Made by a program: the position numbers and the translations under genes | In this document: piece by piece, positions 1-8,196 of the stretch | How positions within the stretch are numbered: the stretch's first letter is position 1 | Layout: each line of letters opens with the position of its first letter | Notes under the pieces: model-generated | Database searches by the model: none | What the model saw: only the letters and a program-made list of their open reading frames with translations | Told to the model about the DNA's origin: nothing | Source: Saccharopolyspora elongata | Lineage (GTDB): Bacteria > Actinomycetota > Actinomycetes > Mycobacteriales > Pseudonocardiaceae | Direction of reading: 5' to 3' | NCBI RefSeq assembly: GCF_004348985.1 | Contig: NZ_SMKW01000078.1 | Location: forward strand, 1-43,637 | Length of the DNA: 43,637 nucleotides

Positions 1-697
1 TCAGCTTCGGCAGCGCCCCCATCGCCCCGAACGACAACACCGACCCCACCGCCGCGATCACCGCGGCACTCTCGTAATGCTTCCCGTCATGCTCCTCGCG
101 GGTGCCCTTCCCGATCTGGATCTGCTGACCCAGCCACACCACACCAAGCTGCTGCCCGAAACTCATCGCCAGCATGCCCAGAATCTCCACCGGAACACGC
201 GGCACACTCGCCATCCGCTGCGCCATCCACCGCACAGCCTTCTCCACAATCAACTTGTGCATCAACGCCTGCGACATAAACCACGTCTGCACCCCCGGCA
301 CCCAAAACCACTGCACAAAAAACTCAAACTCAACCGCCAGCAACGCCAACTGAATCAACACCACCAGCTTAAGAAACTCCACCTCCATCGCGATCTGATC
401 CAACGCATCAGCCATCGCATCAAAATGATCAGCCGCCGCATCCAAATAATTCGACGGACCATCCACAAACGGCGCCATCCGCGCCGCAAACGCCCGCTCC
501 GACGCCCCCGCGAAATCCGACGACCGAATCCCCTCAACCGCCGCCTGCACATCCACCCGCAACTGCCGCAAACGAGCCGCATGCGACCGCCACACCGCCG
601 CCAACTCCCGCACCTTATCCTCATTAACAGGCGGCGGCTCATCCCCCGTAAGCCAAAGGGACAGCTGGCGCTCAAACTCACTGAACATGATCGCCAT
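1..697 (-). CDS. CpnT N-terminus-like ESX polymorphic toxin, 3' end off window
   Basis: Translation from ATG at 697 is open to the left edge (about 232 residues, no stop), so the C-terminal part, where a toxin or enzyme domain would sit, is missing. An AAAGGGG ribosome site lies just upstream. Residues 1-120 form a helical WXG100-like region with the motif APFVDGPSNYLDAAADHFD, followed by hydrophobic helices around residues 105-160 and 195-225. This arrangement matches the N-terminal domain of actinobacterial T7SS-exported toxins of the CpnT type (known family). Export through an ESX system is inferred from that domain and from the eccB/eccD genes upstream on the same strand. The effector activity cannot be read here. 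It could also be a non-toxic WXG100-fused enzyme. Confidence 0.7.
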   Translation of the reverse strand, partial: MAIMFSEFERQLSLWLTGDEPPPVNEDKVRELAAVWRSHAARLRQLRVDVQAAVEGIRSSDFAGASERAFAARMAPFVDGPSNYLDAAADHFDAMADALDQIAMEVEFLKLVVLIQLALLAVEFEFFVQWFWVPGVQTWFMSQALMHKLIVEKAVRWMAQRMASVPRVPVEILGMLAMSFGQQLGVVWLGQQIQIGKGTREEHDGKHYESAAVIAAVGSVLSFGAMGALPKL

Positions 698-743
698 AAC
701 CGCCCCTTTAACTTACCTAACCACTAACTAGTACTCGTACGAA

Positions 744-1091
744 CTACGCCGACGCAGCCGAGTCGGCATCACCATCCGCTTCGTCCAGCTTGTATGCGGT
801 GCCTCGCGCTCTCTCCCCTGCGTCCCCTATCGCATGGTCCAACAGATCCAAGAATTTCAGCGCGTACTCCTGACCGGGAACCACAGTCTCCAGCCAAATC
901 TTGACGAAATCATTACCGCTGGCTCCCCTATAGCCCCCGGAGCCATCCCCAGCGCCGTCGAAGACGTTGCTGTACGCATCGAGAGCGATGGCGAAATCGC
1001 TCATGAGGTCCCGCGCTTCGTCAGCAACCCTCGAAATGTTGACCGCGCCGCCTGCCAGCGCGGAAGGATCTGCGGCGGTACGGTCACTCAT
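744..1091 (-). CDS. Small helical ESX/WXG100-like protein
   Basis: A 115-residue, mostly helical acidic protein starting at ATG 1091, with its first 8 bases overlapping the end of the YbaB-like gene (translational coupling). The size, the central region ending KIWLETVVPGQEYALKFLDL and the position beside a CpnT-like toxin fit an ESX-secreted partner or chaperone. The W-x-G turn itself is not clear: there is one Trp, in KIWLETV. Such proteins usually form a helical hairpin that pairs with a partner and is exported or guides export. The specific partner is most likely the protein encoded 46 bases downstream. Assignment to the superfamily rests on size, composition and context rather than a diagnostic motif. 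Confidence 0.6.
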   Translation of the reverse strand: MSDRTAADPSALAGGAVNISRVADEARDLMSDFAIALDAYSNVFDGAGDGSGGYRGASGNDFVKIWLETVVPGQEYALKFLDLLDHAIGDAGERARGTAYKLDEADGDADSAASA

Positions 1092-1479
1092 TGAACGACT
1101 TCCACATCTTTTCGACGTCCGGGAACAACGCTTCGATGTCCGGCTTGCCGGAGAACAGCTCCGGAATGTTCATGCCTTCGGGCGCCATCGCGGCCGCCAG
1201 CTCGGTGACGTTCTTATGCGCCTTCTCCTGCGCGCCGGTGACCGCCTCGACGATCGCCGCGCCCAGCTCCTTCGGCGACAGGTCGCGCCAGCGATCGCCG
1301 CGCAGCACCACCTCGATGAGCCGGCCCTGCCCGTCCACAGTGGCCTTGATCATCTTGTTCTTGGTGGTCGCGGACTCCCGGACAGCCTGCACCTCCTCGA
1401 CCGCGCCCGAGATCTTCTCGCGCTGCTCGTTCAGCTCCGCGAGCAGCTTGGACACTTCCTCGTCATAAACCGGATCCAT
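1084..1479 (-). CDS. YbaB/EbfC-family nucleoid-associated-like protein
   Basis: A 131-aa protein from ATG 1479, chosen because AGAAGGGAG precedes it. Longer readings upstream only run antisense to repeats. Residues 5-40 form a coiled-coil-like helix (LLAELNEQREKISGAVEEVQ). Next comes the YbaB core, a beta strand pair TVDGQGRLIEVVLRGDRWRD, then LSPKELGAAIVEAVTGAQEKA. YbaB/EbfC proteins are small DNA-binding dimers. Divergent copies are common inside actinobacterial ESX loci, where their role is unknown. The gene lies 19 bases after a giant Gly-rich protein gene and overlaps the next gene, so it belongs to the same operon. Chaperone or DNA-binding function is undecided. Confidence 0.75.
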   Translation of the reverse strand: MDPVYDEEVSKLLAELNEQREKISGAVEEVQAVRESATTKNKMIKATVDGQGRLIEVVLRGDRWRDLSPKELGAAIVEAVTGAQEKAHKNVTELAAAMAPEGMNIPELFSGKPDIEALFPDVEKMWKSFNE

Positions 1480-1498
1480 CGGACGCTCCCTTCTGCCG

Positions 1499-4400
1499 TT
1501 ACCCCGTCGACTTGGCGGAGTCGGGGTTCGAACCCTCTGCTGACGCCACGAATTCGGGGGCCTCGGTGGTTCGCCTGGCCGGCTTGGCGGGCTCGGCGGG
1601 GTTCGAACCCTCTGCTGACTCCACGAATTCGGCGGCCCCGGTGGTTCGCTTGGCCGGCTTGCCGGCCTTGCCCTTGCCGCTGGACGCCTTGGCCGGGGCG
1701 TGAACGTGGGTCGGGACCGGTGCGTCGTCCGTGACGCGGTAACCGCCATCGGGGCGACCGATGACCCCATCGCCCGCTGCCAGGTGAGCGCCCCAGACCT
1801 CTTCGTCCTCAGACAGCCAGGTCTGGCGTTCCCGTTCGCGGTCACCGTTGCCGCCACCACCGCCCGCGCCACCCATGCCACCCATACCGCCCATCGGCGG
1901 CATCATCGGCGGCATCATGGGCATACCGCTCCCGGCTTGGCGCTGGTCAGAACCGCCACCGCCGGCCCCATCACGGGAACCGCCGCCGAGGTCGCCGGAC
2001 CAGTCCGACCACCCCTCGCCGCCAAAGCCCGAGCCGCCGGCGGCAGCGAAATTCGCGCCCTCGCCGAAGGAAGACTGACCAGCTCCAACGCCACCGGCGC
2101 CTGGCAGGCCGGAGCCACCCCCGCCTCCGGACGGGAGGTTGAGCTCCGCATGTCCCCCACCGTCCGAGGGCGCCGTGAACTTCGAGCCACCCCCATCGCC
2201 CGGCGACGGTGTAAAGCCCGAGCCACCGTTGCCACCCTTCGGCAGATCCAGGTTCAAGCCGCCGTCATCCCGACTACCCGGGAACTCCGGCACGTTGGAC
2301 TTCGGCGAATTGAACTGCGCGGTCGGATCCTCCGGCTCCCAGCCTTCCCGATTACGATTCAGGTTCAAGCCGCCGTCATCCCGACTACCCGGGAACTCCG
2401 GCACATTGGACTTCGGCGAATTGAACTGCGCGGACGGATCCTCCGGCTCCCAGCCTTCCCGATTACGATTCAGGTTCAAGCCGCCGTCGCCGGGACGGCC
2501 ACCACCGAATGGCGCGTTGAATCCCAAGCCCGGCGACCGCCCGCCCGATCCAGGGTTCGTACCGCCACTGCCCGGGACCCCGCCGAACGGTGTCAGCGGC
2601 AGCCCGCCGGATCCCCGACCGTTCGGGTCCGAAACGAAGGGATCGACGCCGCCCCCACCAGGCTGGTTGAAGTTCACCCCGTTCGGATCAGACCCGCCAC
2701 CAGGCGCATTCAACCCAAACCCAGGACCACCAGACCCACCACCAGGCTGATCGAAATTCAACCCACCATTCGCATCAGACCCGCCACCAGGCGCGTTGAA
2801 GTTCACCCCGTCCGGATCAGACCCGCCACCAGGGAAATTCACCCCACCATTCGCGCCAGATCCACCGCCAGGCGCATTCAACCCAACCCCAGGACCACCA
2901 GACCCACCACCAGGCTGATCGAAATTCAACCCACCATTCGCGCCAGATCCACCGCCAGGCGCGTTGAAGTTCACCCCGTCCGGATCAGACCCGCCACCAG
3001 GGAAATTCACCCCACCATTCGCGCCAGACCCACCGCCAGGCGCATTCAACCCAACCCCAGGACCACCAGACCCACCACCAGGCTGATCGAAATTCAACCC
3101 ACCATTCGCGCCAGACCCGCCGCCAGGGAAATTCACCCCACCATTCGCACCAGACCCGCCACCAGGGAGATTCACCCCACCATTCGCGCCAGATCCACCG
3201 CCACCTTTGCCGTCGGGGTTGAATTTCAGATCGGGACCGTCACCGCCACCCTTGCCGTCGGGATCGAATTTCAGATCAGGACCGTCACCGCCACCCTTGC
3301 CGTCGGGATCGAATTTCAGATCAGGACCGTCACCGCCACCTTTACCGCCGGGACCGCCGCCCGCAGTGCCGATTGTCGGTGGCGTCTTGTCAAACAAGTC
3401 CTTAAACGGCGGGTTGGCGATGACAAAGACCTCTTCCAACCGCGCGGCCGCTTTCCGGGCAGCTTCGTTCAGCGGCTGCAACTGGGCACGCACGGACTCA
3501 CTGACAGCCTTGTTGATCCAGGACCATCCCAGCTCGGATCGCAAGTCGGCTTTGAGGCTCGTAATACCTTCCGGCAACGGCGGAGGGGTCCAAGTGGTTC
3601 CCGGTGCAGGACCCTGCCCTACTCCGTCCGGAGTATGCAGGGACAAACCTTTACCTGCCGAAGCGGTCCTGGAATCATACGACGACAGCACATAGTTGAT
3701 GTACTCTAAACCCTCAGACTTATCTTTAAAATAGGGCAGGAGATAATTGGGGTCACCGGAGACGAGGCCGGATCCCGTAACATACGCCCAAACGTTCTTG
3801 ACCGCCAAGGTGAGGGCGTTCTCGATCGCGTTGACCAGTCCGCCACTCACACTGTCCCACGCCGTCCCCATCTCGTTGCCGAACAGGAGCAGTCCGGACG
3901 TCACGTCGACGAGCCCTTCTGCCGGCGACGGGTTCCGGTGAGTAATCTGCTTGTACAGGTCGTCCAACAGGAAGTTGATCTGACGGACATGACCTTGGAT
4001 GGCATAAGCCGCGCGGCCTTTGAACTCCGCGTCCGGGCTGTCGAGTCTGCTGATCCATCCCGCAGTCTTCTCGCGCGCTCCGTCCAGCCAGTTCACGTAA
4101 TGTCTGATCATCCCCACGCCGTCAGCGGCTTGCACCCAGTCGATAGTGCCAACCCGAGCAGCCGTGACCTGTGGCATGTAGCTGTCGATCTCTCCGACGG
4201 CCGTGCGCCAGTCCGCCAGCAAAGCGTCGTTGTAAACCACCCTGAACCACGGTTTGCCGGGGGTCCAGCTTTCGGTTGTATAGGAGGTGGCAACACGCCC
4301 CCCGTCCCCGGTGTCGAACTGAAGCCAGCCCTTCGTCCCACTGCCCGCATCCAGGATCTTGTTCAGGTCCTTGCCCACGCCGGCAATCGTGAACAGAATC

Positions 4401-4642
4401 TCCTCGTAGGTCGCACGGGAGAGGTTATTCCGGCCATTGGTGACGTCCGGGTCGACGACGTTGCTGTCGTCGCCACCTGACCCGCCCTCGCCGTCCGACC
4501 CGTCGTTGCCGCTGCCCGACCCGTCATTCGACTCGTCCTTGCTGCTGCCCGACCCGTCATTCGACTCGTCGTTGCCGCTGCCCGACCCGTCATTCGACTC
4601 GTCGTTGCCGCTGTTCGAACCGTCGTTCTCGTCGTCCGCCAC
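1499..4642 (-). CDS. Giant Gly/Asn/Asp-rich repeat protein of the ESX locus
   Basis: 1047 aa from GTG 4642, with GGAGGGG seven bases upstream. It starts 2 bases after the stop of the preceding giant gene. Architecture: acidic Ser/Asn/Asp repeats at residues 6-60 (unit GNDESNDGSGS); a folded, probably helical region at about 75-420 with no family I recognise; a long low-complexity tract at about 425-900 of GGGSGANGGVNFPGGGS-like units and two exact 37-residue units; then a Met/Pro/Gly stretch; and a charged tail from about residue 933 with RQTWLSEDEEVWG. The tail ends in two near-copies of a unit containing EFV(E/A)SAEGSNP. That RQTWL...DEDVWG-type tail occurs in other actinobacterial proteins encoded near WXG100 genes (recollection). 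No signal peptide is seen, so ESX export is inferred from context. It resembles PPE-like proteins in layout (helical N-terminus, repetitive C-terminus) but has no PPE motif. Confidence 0.8.
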   Translation of the reverse strand: MADDENDGSNSGNDESNDGSGSGNDESNDGSGSSKDESNDGSGSGNDGSDGEGGSGGDDSNVVDPDVTNGRNNLSRATYEEILFTIAGVGKDLNKILDAGSGTKGWLQFDTGDGGRVATSYTTESWTPGKPWFRVVYNDALLADWRTAVGEIDSYMPQVTAARVGTIDWVQAADGVGMIRHYVNWLDGAREKTAGWISRLDSPDAEFKGRAAYAIQGHVRQINFLLDDLYKQITHRNPSPAEGLVDVTSGLLLFGNEMGTAWDSVSGGLVNAIENALTLAVKNVWAYVTGSGLVSGDPNYLLPYFKDKSEGLEYINYVLSSYDSRTASAGKGLSLHTPDGVGQGPAPGTTWTPPPLPEGITSLKADLRSELGWSWINKAVSESVRAQLQPLNEAARKAAARLEEVFVIANPPFKDLFDKTPPTIGTAGGGPGGKGGGDGPDLKFDPDGKGGGDGPDLKFDPDGKGGGDGPDLKFNPDGKGGGGSGANGGVNLPGGGSGANGGVNFPGGGSGANGGLNFDQPGGGSGGPGVGLNAPGGGSGANGGVNFPGGGSDPDGVNFNAPGGGSGANGGLNFDQPGGGSGGPGVGLNAPGGGSGANGGVNFPGGGSDPDGVNFNAPGGGSDANGGLNFDQPGGGSGGPGFGLNAPGGGSDPNGVNFNQPGGGGVDPFVSDPNGRGSGGLPLTPFGGVPGSGGTNPGSGGRSPGLGFNAPFGGGRPGDGGLNLNRNREGWEPEDPSAQFNSPKSNVPEFPGSRDDGGLNLNRNREGWEPEDPTAQFNSPKSNVPEFPGSRDDGGLNLDLPKGGNGGSGFTPSPGDGGGSKFTAPSDGGGHAELNLPSGGGGGSGLPGAGGVGAGQSSFGEGANFAAAGGSGFGGEGWSDWSGDLGGGSRDGAGGGGSDQRQAGSGMPMMPPMMPPMGGMGGMGGAGGGGGNGDRERERQTWLSEDEEVWGAHLAAGDGVIGRPDGGYRVTDDAPVPTHVHAPAKASSGKGKAGKPAKRTTGAAEFVESAEGSNPAEPAKPARRTTEAPEFVASAEGSNPDSAKSTG
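2250..2471 (-). repeat. Two tandem 111-bp coding repeats
   Basis: Bases 2250-2360 and 2361-2471 are almost identical direct repeats. Each encodes the same 37 residues apart from one Ser/Thr change (unit begins GGLNLNRNREGWEPEDP). A third, truncated start of the unit follows at 2472. The near-identity at DNA level indicates a recent duplication within the giant gene. Confidence 0.9.
2660..3350 (-). repeat. Gly/Asn/Pro-rich short tandem repeat tract
   Basis: Many imperfect units of about 13-17 residues occur here, for example GGGSGANGGVNFP, GGGSDPDGVNFNAP and GGGSGGPGVGLNAP, arranged in longer composite blocks that recur two to three times. At 3210-3345 there are three units of GGGDGPDLKFDPDGK. 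Expansion and contraction by slippage or recombination would be expected. Confidence 0.85.
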
Positions 4643-4644
4643 GA

Positions 4645-7600
4645 CTACGCCCCTCCAGAACCTTGGCCGCCACTCATCTTCCCGCCACCAGAATTAAGGT
4701 CCGGGAATTCCGTGACAAAGTCATTCAGACTGTAGTTCGCCAGATCGTCGGTGTTTTCAAATACTTCGATGGCCCACCGCATCGCGTTGACAACTGTGCT
4801 CAGCCTCTGCCGAAGCGCCTCATTGACAGTTTCCACTGAGCCACCGAATTTCGACGCCCGAGCATTCAAATCTTTGGCAGGGCCCCACTGCGTATCCCGC
4901 GGCTGAGCCGTGAAAGTACCATTCAGCTCGCCATACCTGGAAAACGTGGCGTAGTCGATCAGGCCGTTCTCAACATCGTGTAACGCCCCCAGCAGCTTGA
5001 GCCAGTCGTCCTTGTTGAACCGGAGGTTGCCTTTGCCATCGGCGGACTTGACGGCCGGCAACGGCTTCGGCTTTCCGTCCTTGCCATCGCCGCCCTTTCC
5101 ATCCTTGCCGTCGCCGCCCTTACCGTCCTTGCCATCGCCGCCCTTACCATCGCCCTCTTTACCGTCGCCGCCCTTACCGTCCTTGCCATCACCGCCCTTA
5201 CCATCGCCCTCCTTGCCATCGCCGCCCTTACCGTCCTTACCGTCGCCGCCCTTACCGTCGCCCTCCTTGCCATCGCCGCCCTTACCGTCCTTACCGTCGC
5301 CGCCCTTACCGTCGCCCTCCTTGCCATCGCCGCCCTTACCGTCCTTGCCATCGCCGCCCTTACCATCGCCCTCCTTGCCATCGCCGCCCTTACCCTCGCC
5401 ACCCTTGCCATCGCCCACCTTGGCGACCGGCTTTATCGACGTCACCGGCTCCCCCGGCACAGCCCCCTGACCACCAGCCGAACCACCGGATCCGCCACCG
5501 CTGCCTTTGCCGTCACCCACCTTGGCCATCGGCGCTTGCACCTTCACGCCTCGGGTAAGCGGCCCATCCCCCTGACCACCAGCAGAACCGCCGGAACCGC
5601 CACCATTACCTTCCTGGCCCCCAGAACCGCCCTTGCCGTCACTCTCCTTGGCGACCGGCTTATAAAGCGTCCTCGGCTGCAGCAGCCCATCCCCCTGACC
5701 ACCAGCCGAACCACCAGAACCACCACCGCTGCCCTTGCCGTCACCCACCTTGGCCATCGGCGCTTCCACAGCCACGCCTCGCGTAAGCGGCCCATCCCCC
5801 TGACCACCAGCCGAACCGCCGGAACCACCACCGCCGCCTTTACCGTCGGCCTCCTTCGCGATCGGCATCGGCGCACGCACGCCTCGGGTAAGCGGCCCAT
5901 CCCCCTGCCCACCAGCAGAACCGCCGGAACCGCCACCATCACCTTCCCGGCCCCCAGCACCGCCCTTGCCGTCACTCTCCTTGCCGACCGGCTTCGCCAG
6001 CGTCGTCGGCGCCATGTGCGCCGCTCGGGGTTCACCAGACGAACCGGAACCCGAACCGCCACCATCGCCTTTGCCGTCACCTTCCCGGCCCCCAGAACCG
6101 CCCCTGCCGTGACTCCCCTGACCACCAGAAGAACCACCGGAACCGCCACCATCCCCAGTCCTTTCCTCGCGCGGCGTGTGAGGCTTGACGCCCTGTCGGC
6201 CTTCGCCGGGGAGCGAACCGTAGGTCGGGAGGCCGTGGAATCCTGGCGGCGGCCCGTCCGAGTTCGGATCCTGGATCACCAGGGGCTGCTGAGTGCCTTC
6301 GGTGCGACTCGTTCCGTCCGGCGCGCATTTCGGTCCGTCGAACTCGATCTTGCCGTCTTTGCCGAGAGCGACTTTGCCGTCGTCGAGCAAGGGCGCCTTG
6401 TCCCGCGGACCAACCCAGCGCAGGTCGCCGTTGGGCATCACGATCAGCCCGGCGGTTCCGTCGTCTGGATTGCCCGACCCCGGCTTGCCGGACGCGAAAA
6501 CCTTGGTCGGGTCGCCCTCGTCGTGCCCGTTGTAGAGGGTGTGGACGTCGCCGTCTTTTCCGATGCGGGCCTCGTACGGGCCGTTGTCCAGCAGCGGCGC
6601 GTCCTTCGGGTCGCCAACCCACTTGAGCTTCCAGGTGCCGTCGCCGTTGACCCAGGCCAGGCCCGACTCCTCAGATGAACCAGACGTGCCGTCCCCCGGC
6701 TGGACCGAGTGGACCGGCTTCACCATCGTCGTCGGCTCCGCCGATGGGAGCGCATCCCCCTGACCGCCAGACCGGTCGTGGAAATCCGATCGCTCGTCAC
6801 CGACAAACGGCTCCCGCTCGCGATAACCGGCCGGCTCCGCCGATGGGAGCGCATCCCCCTGGCCACCAGACCGGTCGCCGAACTCCGACCTCTCACCGGC
6901 AAACGGCTCCCGCTCGCGATAATCGGCCCGAAAGACCTCCGGAGGGGGGTCGACGACGACTTCGCCTTTGTCCCCGAGGCTCACGTGGCCGTCTGGCGTC
7001 AGCGGAACGTCGCCTCTCGGTCCGACCCACCGCAACTCACCGTCGGGCATGGCCATGAACCCGGATTCATCGGGGTGGCCGCCAATGTGCAGATCCCGGT
7101 CGTCAGCAGAGGATGGCTCATAGTAGGTCGCGTTGGAAGCATCGTCGCGGTCCGCAGGGTTGTAGGACTGCTCAAGCTCGCCGGATGCATTGAGATGCAC
7201 TTCGTATGGGCCGTTGTCGAGAAACGGCGCATCCTTCGGGTCACCGAGCCACTTGAGTTTTTCTTCTCCGCCCTCCTTGACCCAAGCCAAGCCTTCGTCG
7301 AGCGGTGTCCGGTGCGGGGTGTCATCCGGCCGGGGCCCCGGCTCCTGCACGTCGGGACCGTGCTGCGCGACATGGTTCGCCGGCGTCCCGTCCACACTCC
7401 TTCGAAAGAACACGGGAGTCATCGCCGGCCCGGGCATCGCCTGACTCGCGTCGGGAAGGTTCTGCCCGACATGGTGCGTCGGCGTCCCGTCCACATGCAC
7501 ATGCCCTGGCTGGGACACGGGAGTCTGCGGGTGCGAATTCGAATTCGGCGTGAAATGCGGGTCCGGGGTGTCATCCGGCAATTCCGCCCGGGTCGTCTCG

Positions 7601-7776
7601 TCCGGATCCGGCTGCTGCGGCGCGTTGGGACCGTGCTGCCCGGGAGCCAGCACCATCGCCCTGTTCGGCCCCAGACCATCCAGCCGCGGATCCGGCTGCG
7701 GTTCGCCGGTCGGCCGGTTCAGGCGATGGTTGCTGCCACGCCCCGGAAACTTGCCGCCCGCGGGGTCGTCAGTCAT
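4645..7776 (-). CDS. Giant repeat protein with four Trp-rich beta repeats and Lys/Asp/Gly tail
   Basis: 1043 aa from ATG 7776 (AGAAAGGA nine bases upstream; an in-frame GTG at 7806 lacks a ribosome site). Order of parts: a Pro/His-rich N-terminus with a repeated DGTPxxHV unit; two modules at about residues 162-275 and 372-480, each holding two short Trp repeats (KLKWLGDPKDAPFLDNGPYE; GELRWVGPRGDVPL); duplicated YREREPF units; about five GGSGGSAGGQGDGPLTRGV-type units; a tract of GKGGDGKEGDGKGGDGKD repeats at about 830-915; and a final helical region of about 120 residues that looks WXG100-like in length and composition. No signal peptide or membrane segment is seen. It is the first gene of the giant pair, 2 bases before the next. 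The helical domain is C-terminal here and N-terminal in the next gene. Function unknown; ESX substrate inferred. Confidence 0.8.
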   Translation of the reverse strand: MTDDPAGGKFPGRGSNHRLNRPTGEPQPDPRLDGLGPNRAMVLAPGQHGPNAPQQPDPDETTRAELPDDTPDPHFTPNSNSHPQTPVSQPGHVHVDGTPTHHVGQNLPDASQAMPGPAMTPVFFRRSVDGTPANHVAQHGPDVQEPGPRPDDTPHRTPLDEGLAWVKEGGEEKLKWLGDPKDAPFLDNGPYEVHLNASGELEQSYNPADRDDASNATYYEPSSADDRDLHIGGHPDESGFMAMPDGELRWVGPRGDVPLTPDGHVSLGDKGEVVVDPPPEVFRADYREREPFAGERSEFGDRSGGQGDALPSAEPAGYREREPFVGDERSDFHDRSGGQGDALPSAEPTTMVKPVHSVQPGDGTSGSSEESGLAWVNGDGTWKLKWVGDPKDAPLLDNGPYEARIGKDGDVHTLYNGHDEGDPTKVFASGKPGSGNPDDGTAGLIVMPNGDLRWVGPRDKAPLLDDGKVALGKDGKIEFDGPKCAPDGTSRTEGTQQPLVIQDPNSDGPPPGFHGLPTYGSLPGEGRQGVKPHTPREERTGDGGGSGGSSGGQGSHGRGGSGGREGDGKGDGGGSGSGSSGEPRAAHMAPTTLAKPVGKESDGKGGAGGREGDGGGSGGSAGGQGDGPLTRGVRAPMPIAKEADGKGGGGGSGGSAGGQGDGPLTRGVAVEAPMAKVGDGKGSGGGSGGSAGGQGDGLLQPRTLYKPVAKESDGKGGSGGQEGNGGGSGGSAGGQGDGPLTRGVKVQAPMAKVGDGKGSGGGSGGSAGGQGAVPGEPVTSIKPVAKVGDGKGGEGKGGDGKEGDGKGGDGKDGKGGDGKEGDGKGGDGKDGKGGDGKEGDGKGGDGKDGKGGDGKEGDGKGGDGKDGKGGDGKEGDGKGGDGKDGKGGDGKDGKGGDGKDGKPKPLPAVKSADGKGNLRFNKDDWLKLLGALHDVENGLIDYATFSRYGELNGTFTAQPRDTQWGPAKDLNARASKFGGSVETVNEALRQRLSTVVNAMRWAIEVFENTDDLANYSLNDFVTEFPDLNSGGGKMSGGQGSGGA
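5080..5415 (-). repeat. 54-bp tandem repeats encoding Lys/Asp/Gly units
   Basis: About five copies of a 54-bp unit (18 residues, GKGGDGKEGDGKGGDGKD) are followed on the coding strand by two shorter 8-residue GKGGDGKD units. Copies differ mainly at third positions. The alternating Lys/Asp/Gly composition predicts a disordered, zwitterionic linker. Confidence 0.9.
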
Positions 7777-7837
7777 GGCGGAGGGTCCTTTCTGCACGCG
7801 AGTCACTGGAGGGGCGTGGAATTGATGAGGAGGATGA

Positions 7838-7865
7838 CCGCGGGCCCACCGAAGCGGGCCCGCGG
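7838..7865 (-). terminator. GC-rich hairpin between WXG100 gene and giant gene
   Basis: A perfect 10-bp stem (CCGCGGGCCC / GGGCCCGCGG) with an 8-base loop lies 16 bases beyond the stop of the WXG100 gene at 7882. It is followed on the minus strand by a pyrimidine-rich stretch. It probably ends or attenuates transcription of eccD-eccB-WXG100 before the giant genes. Confidence 0.6.
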
Positions 7866-7881
7866 CCGAGGGGAAACGGGA

Positions 7882-8172
7882 CTACATGGACATGATTCTG
7901 GCGCCCATGTTGTCGCCGTCCTTGAAAATCTCGTGCACCTTGAACGACTTGGTCACATTGTCGTTGAAGGCTTCCGACATCAAGCCGTACAGCCTGTTCC
8001 ACTCAGCCTGGAGCGGACCCCACAACACCTCGGCCTGACCCTGCATACCTTCCGGAATCTTTTTCAGGCCCTGGTTGAGTTCCTCGATGATGACCCCGGC
8101 CGCGATATGGCACTGCCGGAGTTGCTCGTTGAGGTCCATGTAGCCGTCATGGTTGATGTCAAATCGCGACAT
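7882..8172 (-). CDS. WXG100-family protein with N-terminal EF-hand loop
   Basis: 96 aa from ATG 8172 with AAAGGGAA upstream. Residues 5-16 (DINHDGYMDLNE) fit a canonical EF-hand calcium loop at every key position: acidic or Asn at 1, 3, 5 and 9, Gly at 6, hydrophobic at 8, Glu at 12. The rest is a helical hairpin with VLWGPLQAEWNRLY at about residues 48-61; the WG sits where the W-x-G turn of ESX proteins is expected. Such proteins are exported by T7SS as dimers. The next gene upstream (8197-8490) encodes a second WXG100 protein, so the two probably pair. Calcium binding is inferred from the loop alone: there is almost no entering helix before it. Confidence 0.8.
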   Translation of the reverse strand: MSRFDINHDGYMDLNEQLRQCHIAAGVIIEELNQGLKKIPEGMQGQAEVLWGPLQAEWNRLYGLMSEAFNDNVTKSFKVHEIFKDGDNMGARIMSM

Positions 8173-8196
8173 GACTATTCCCTTTCTTGAATATGA

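Noticed and set aside
1700..3709. Plus-strand 669-aa ORF opposite the giant Gly-rich gene
   Set aside because: It is antisense to a tandem-repeat gene with clear ribosome site and homologous tail; its Arg/Thr/Ile repeat composition is the mirror of the coding strand.
5080..5415. Regularly spaced repeats that could suggest a CRISPR array
   Set aside because: Units are contiguous, lack unique spacers and are in frame within a protein-coding gene.
7276..7806. GTG at 7806 as start of the 1043-aa giant protein
   Set aside because: No ribosome site there, whereas AGAAAGGA is correctly placed before ATG 7776.
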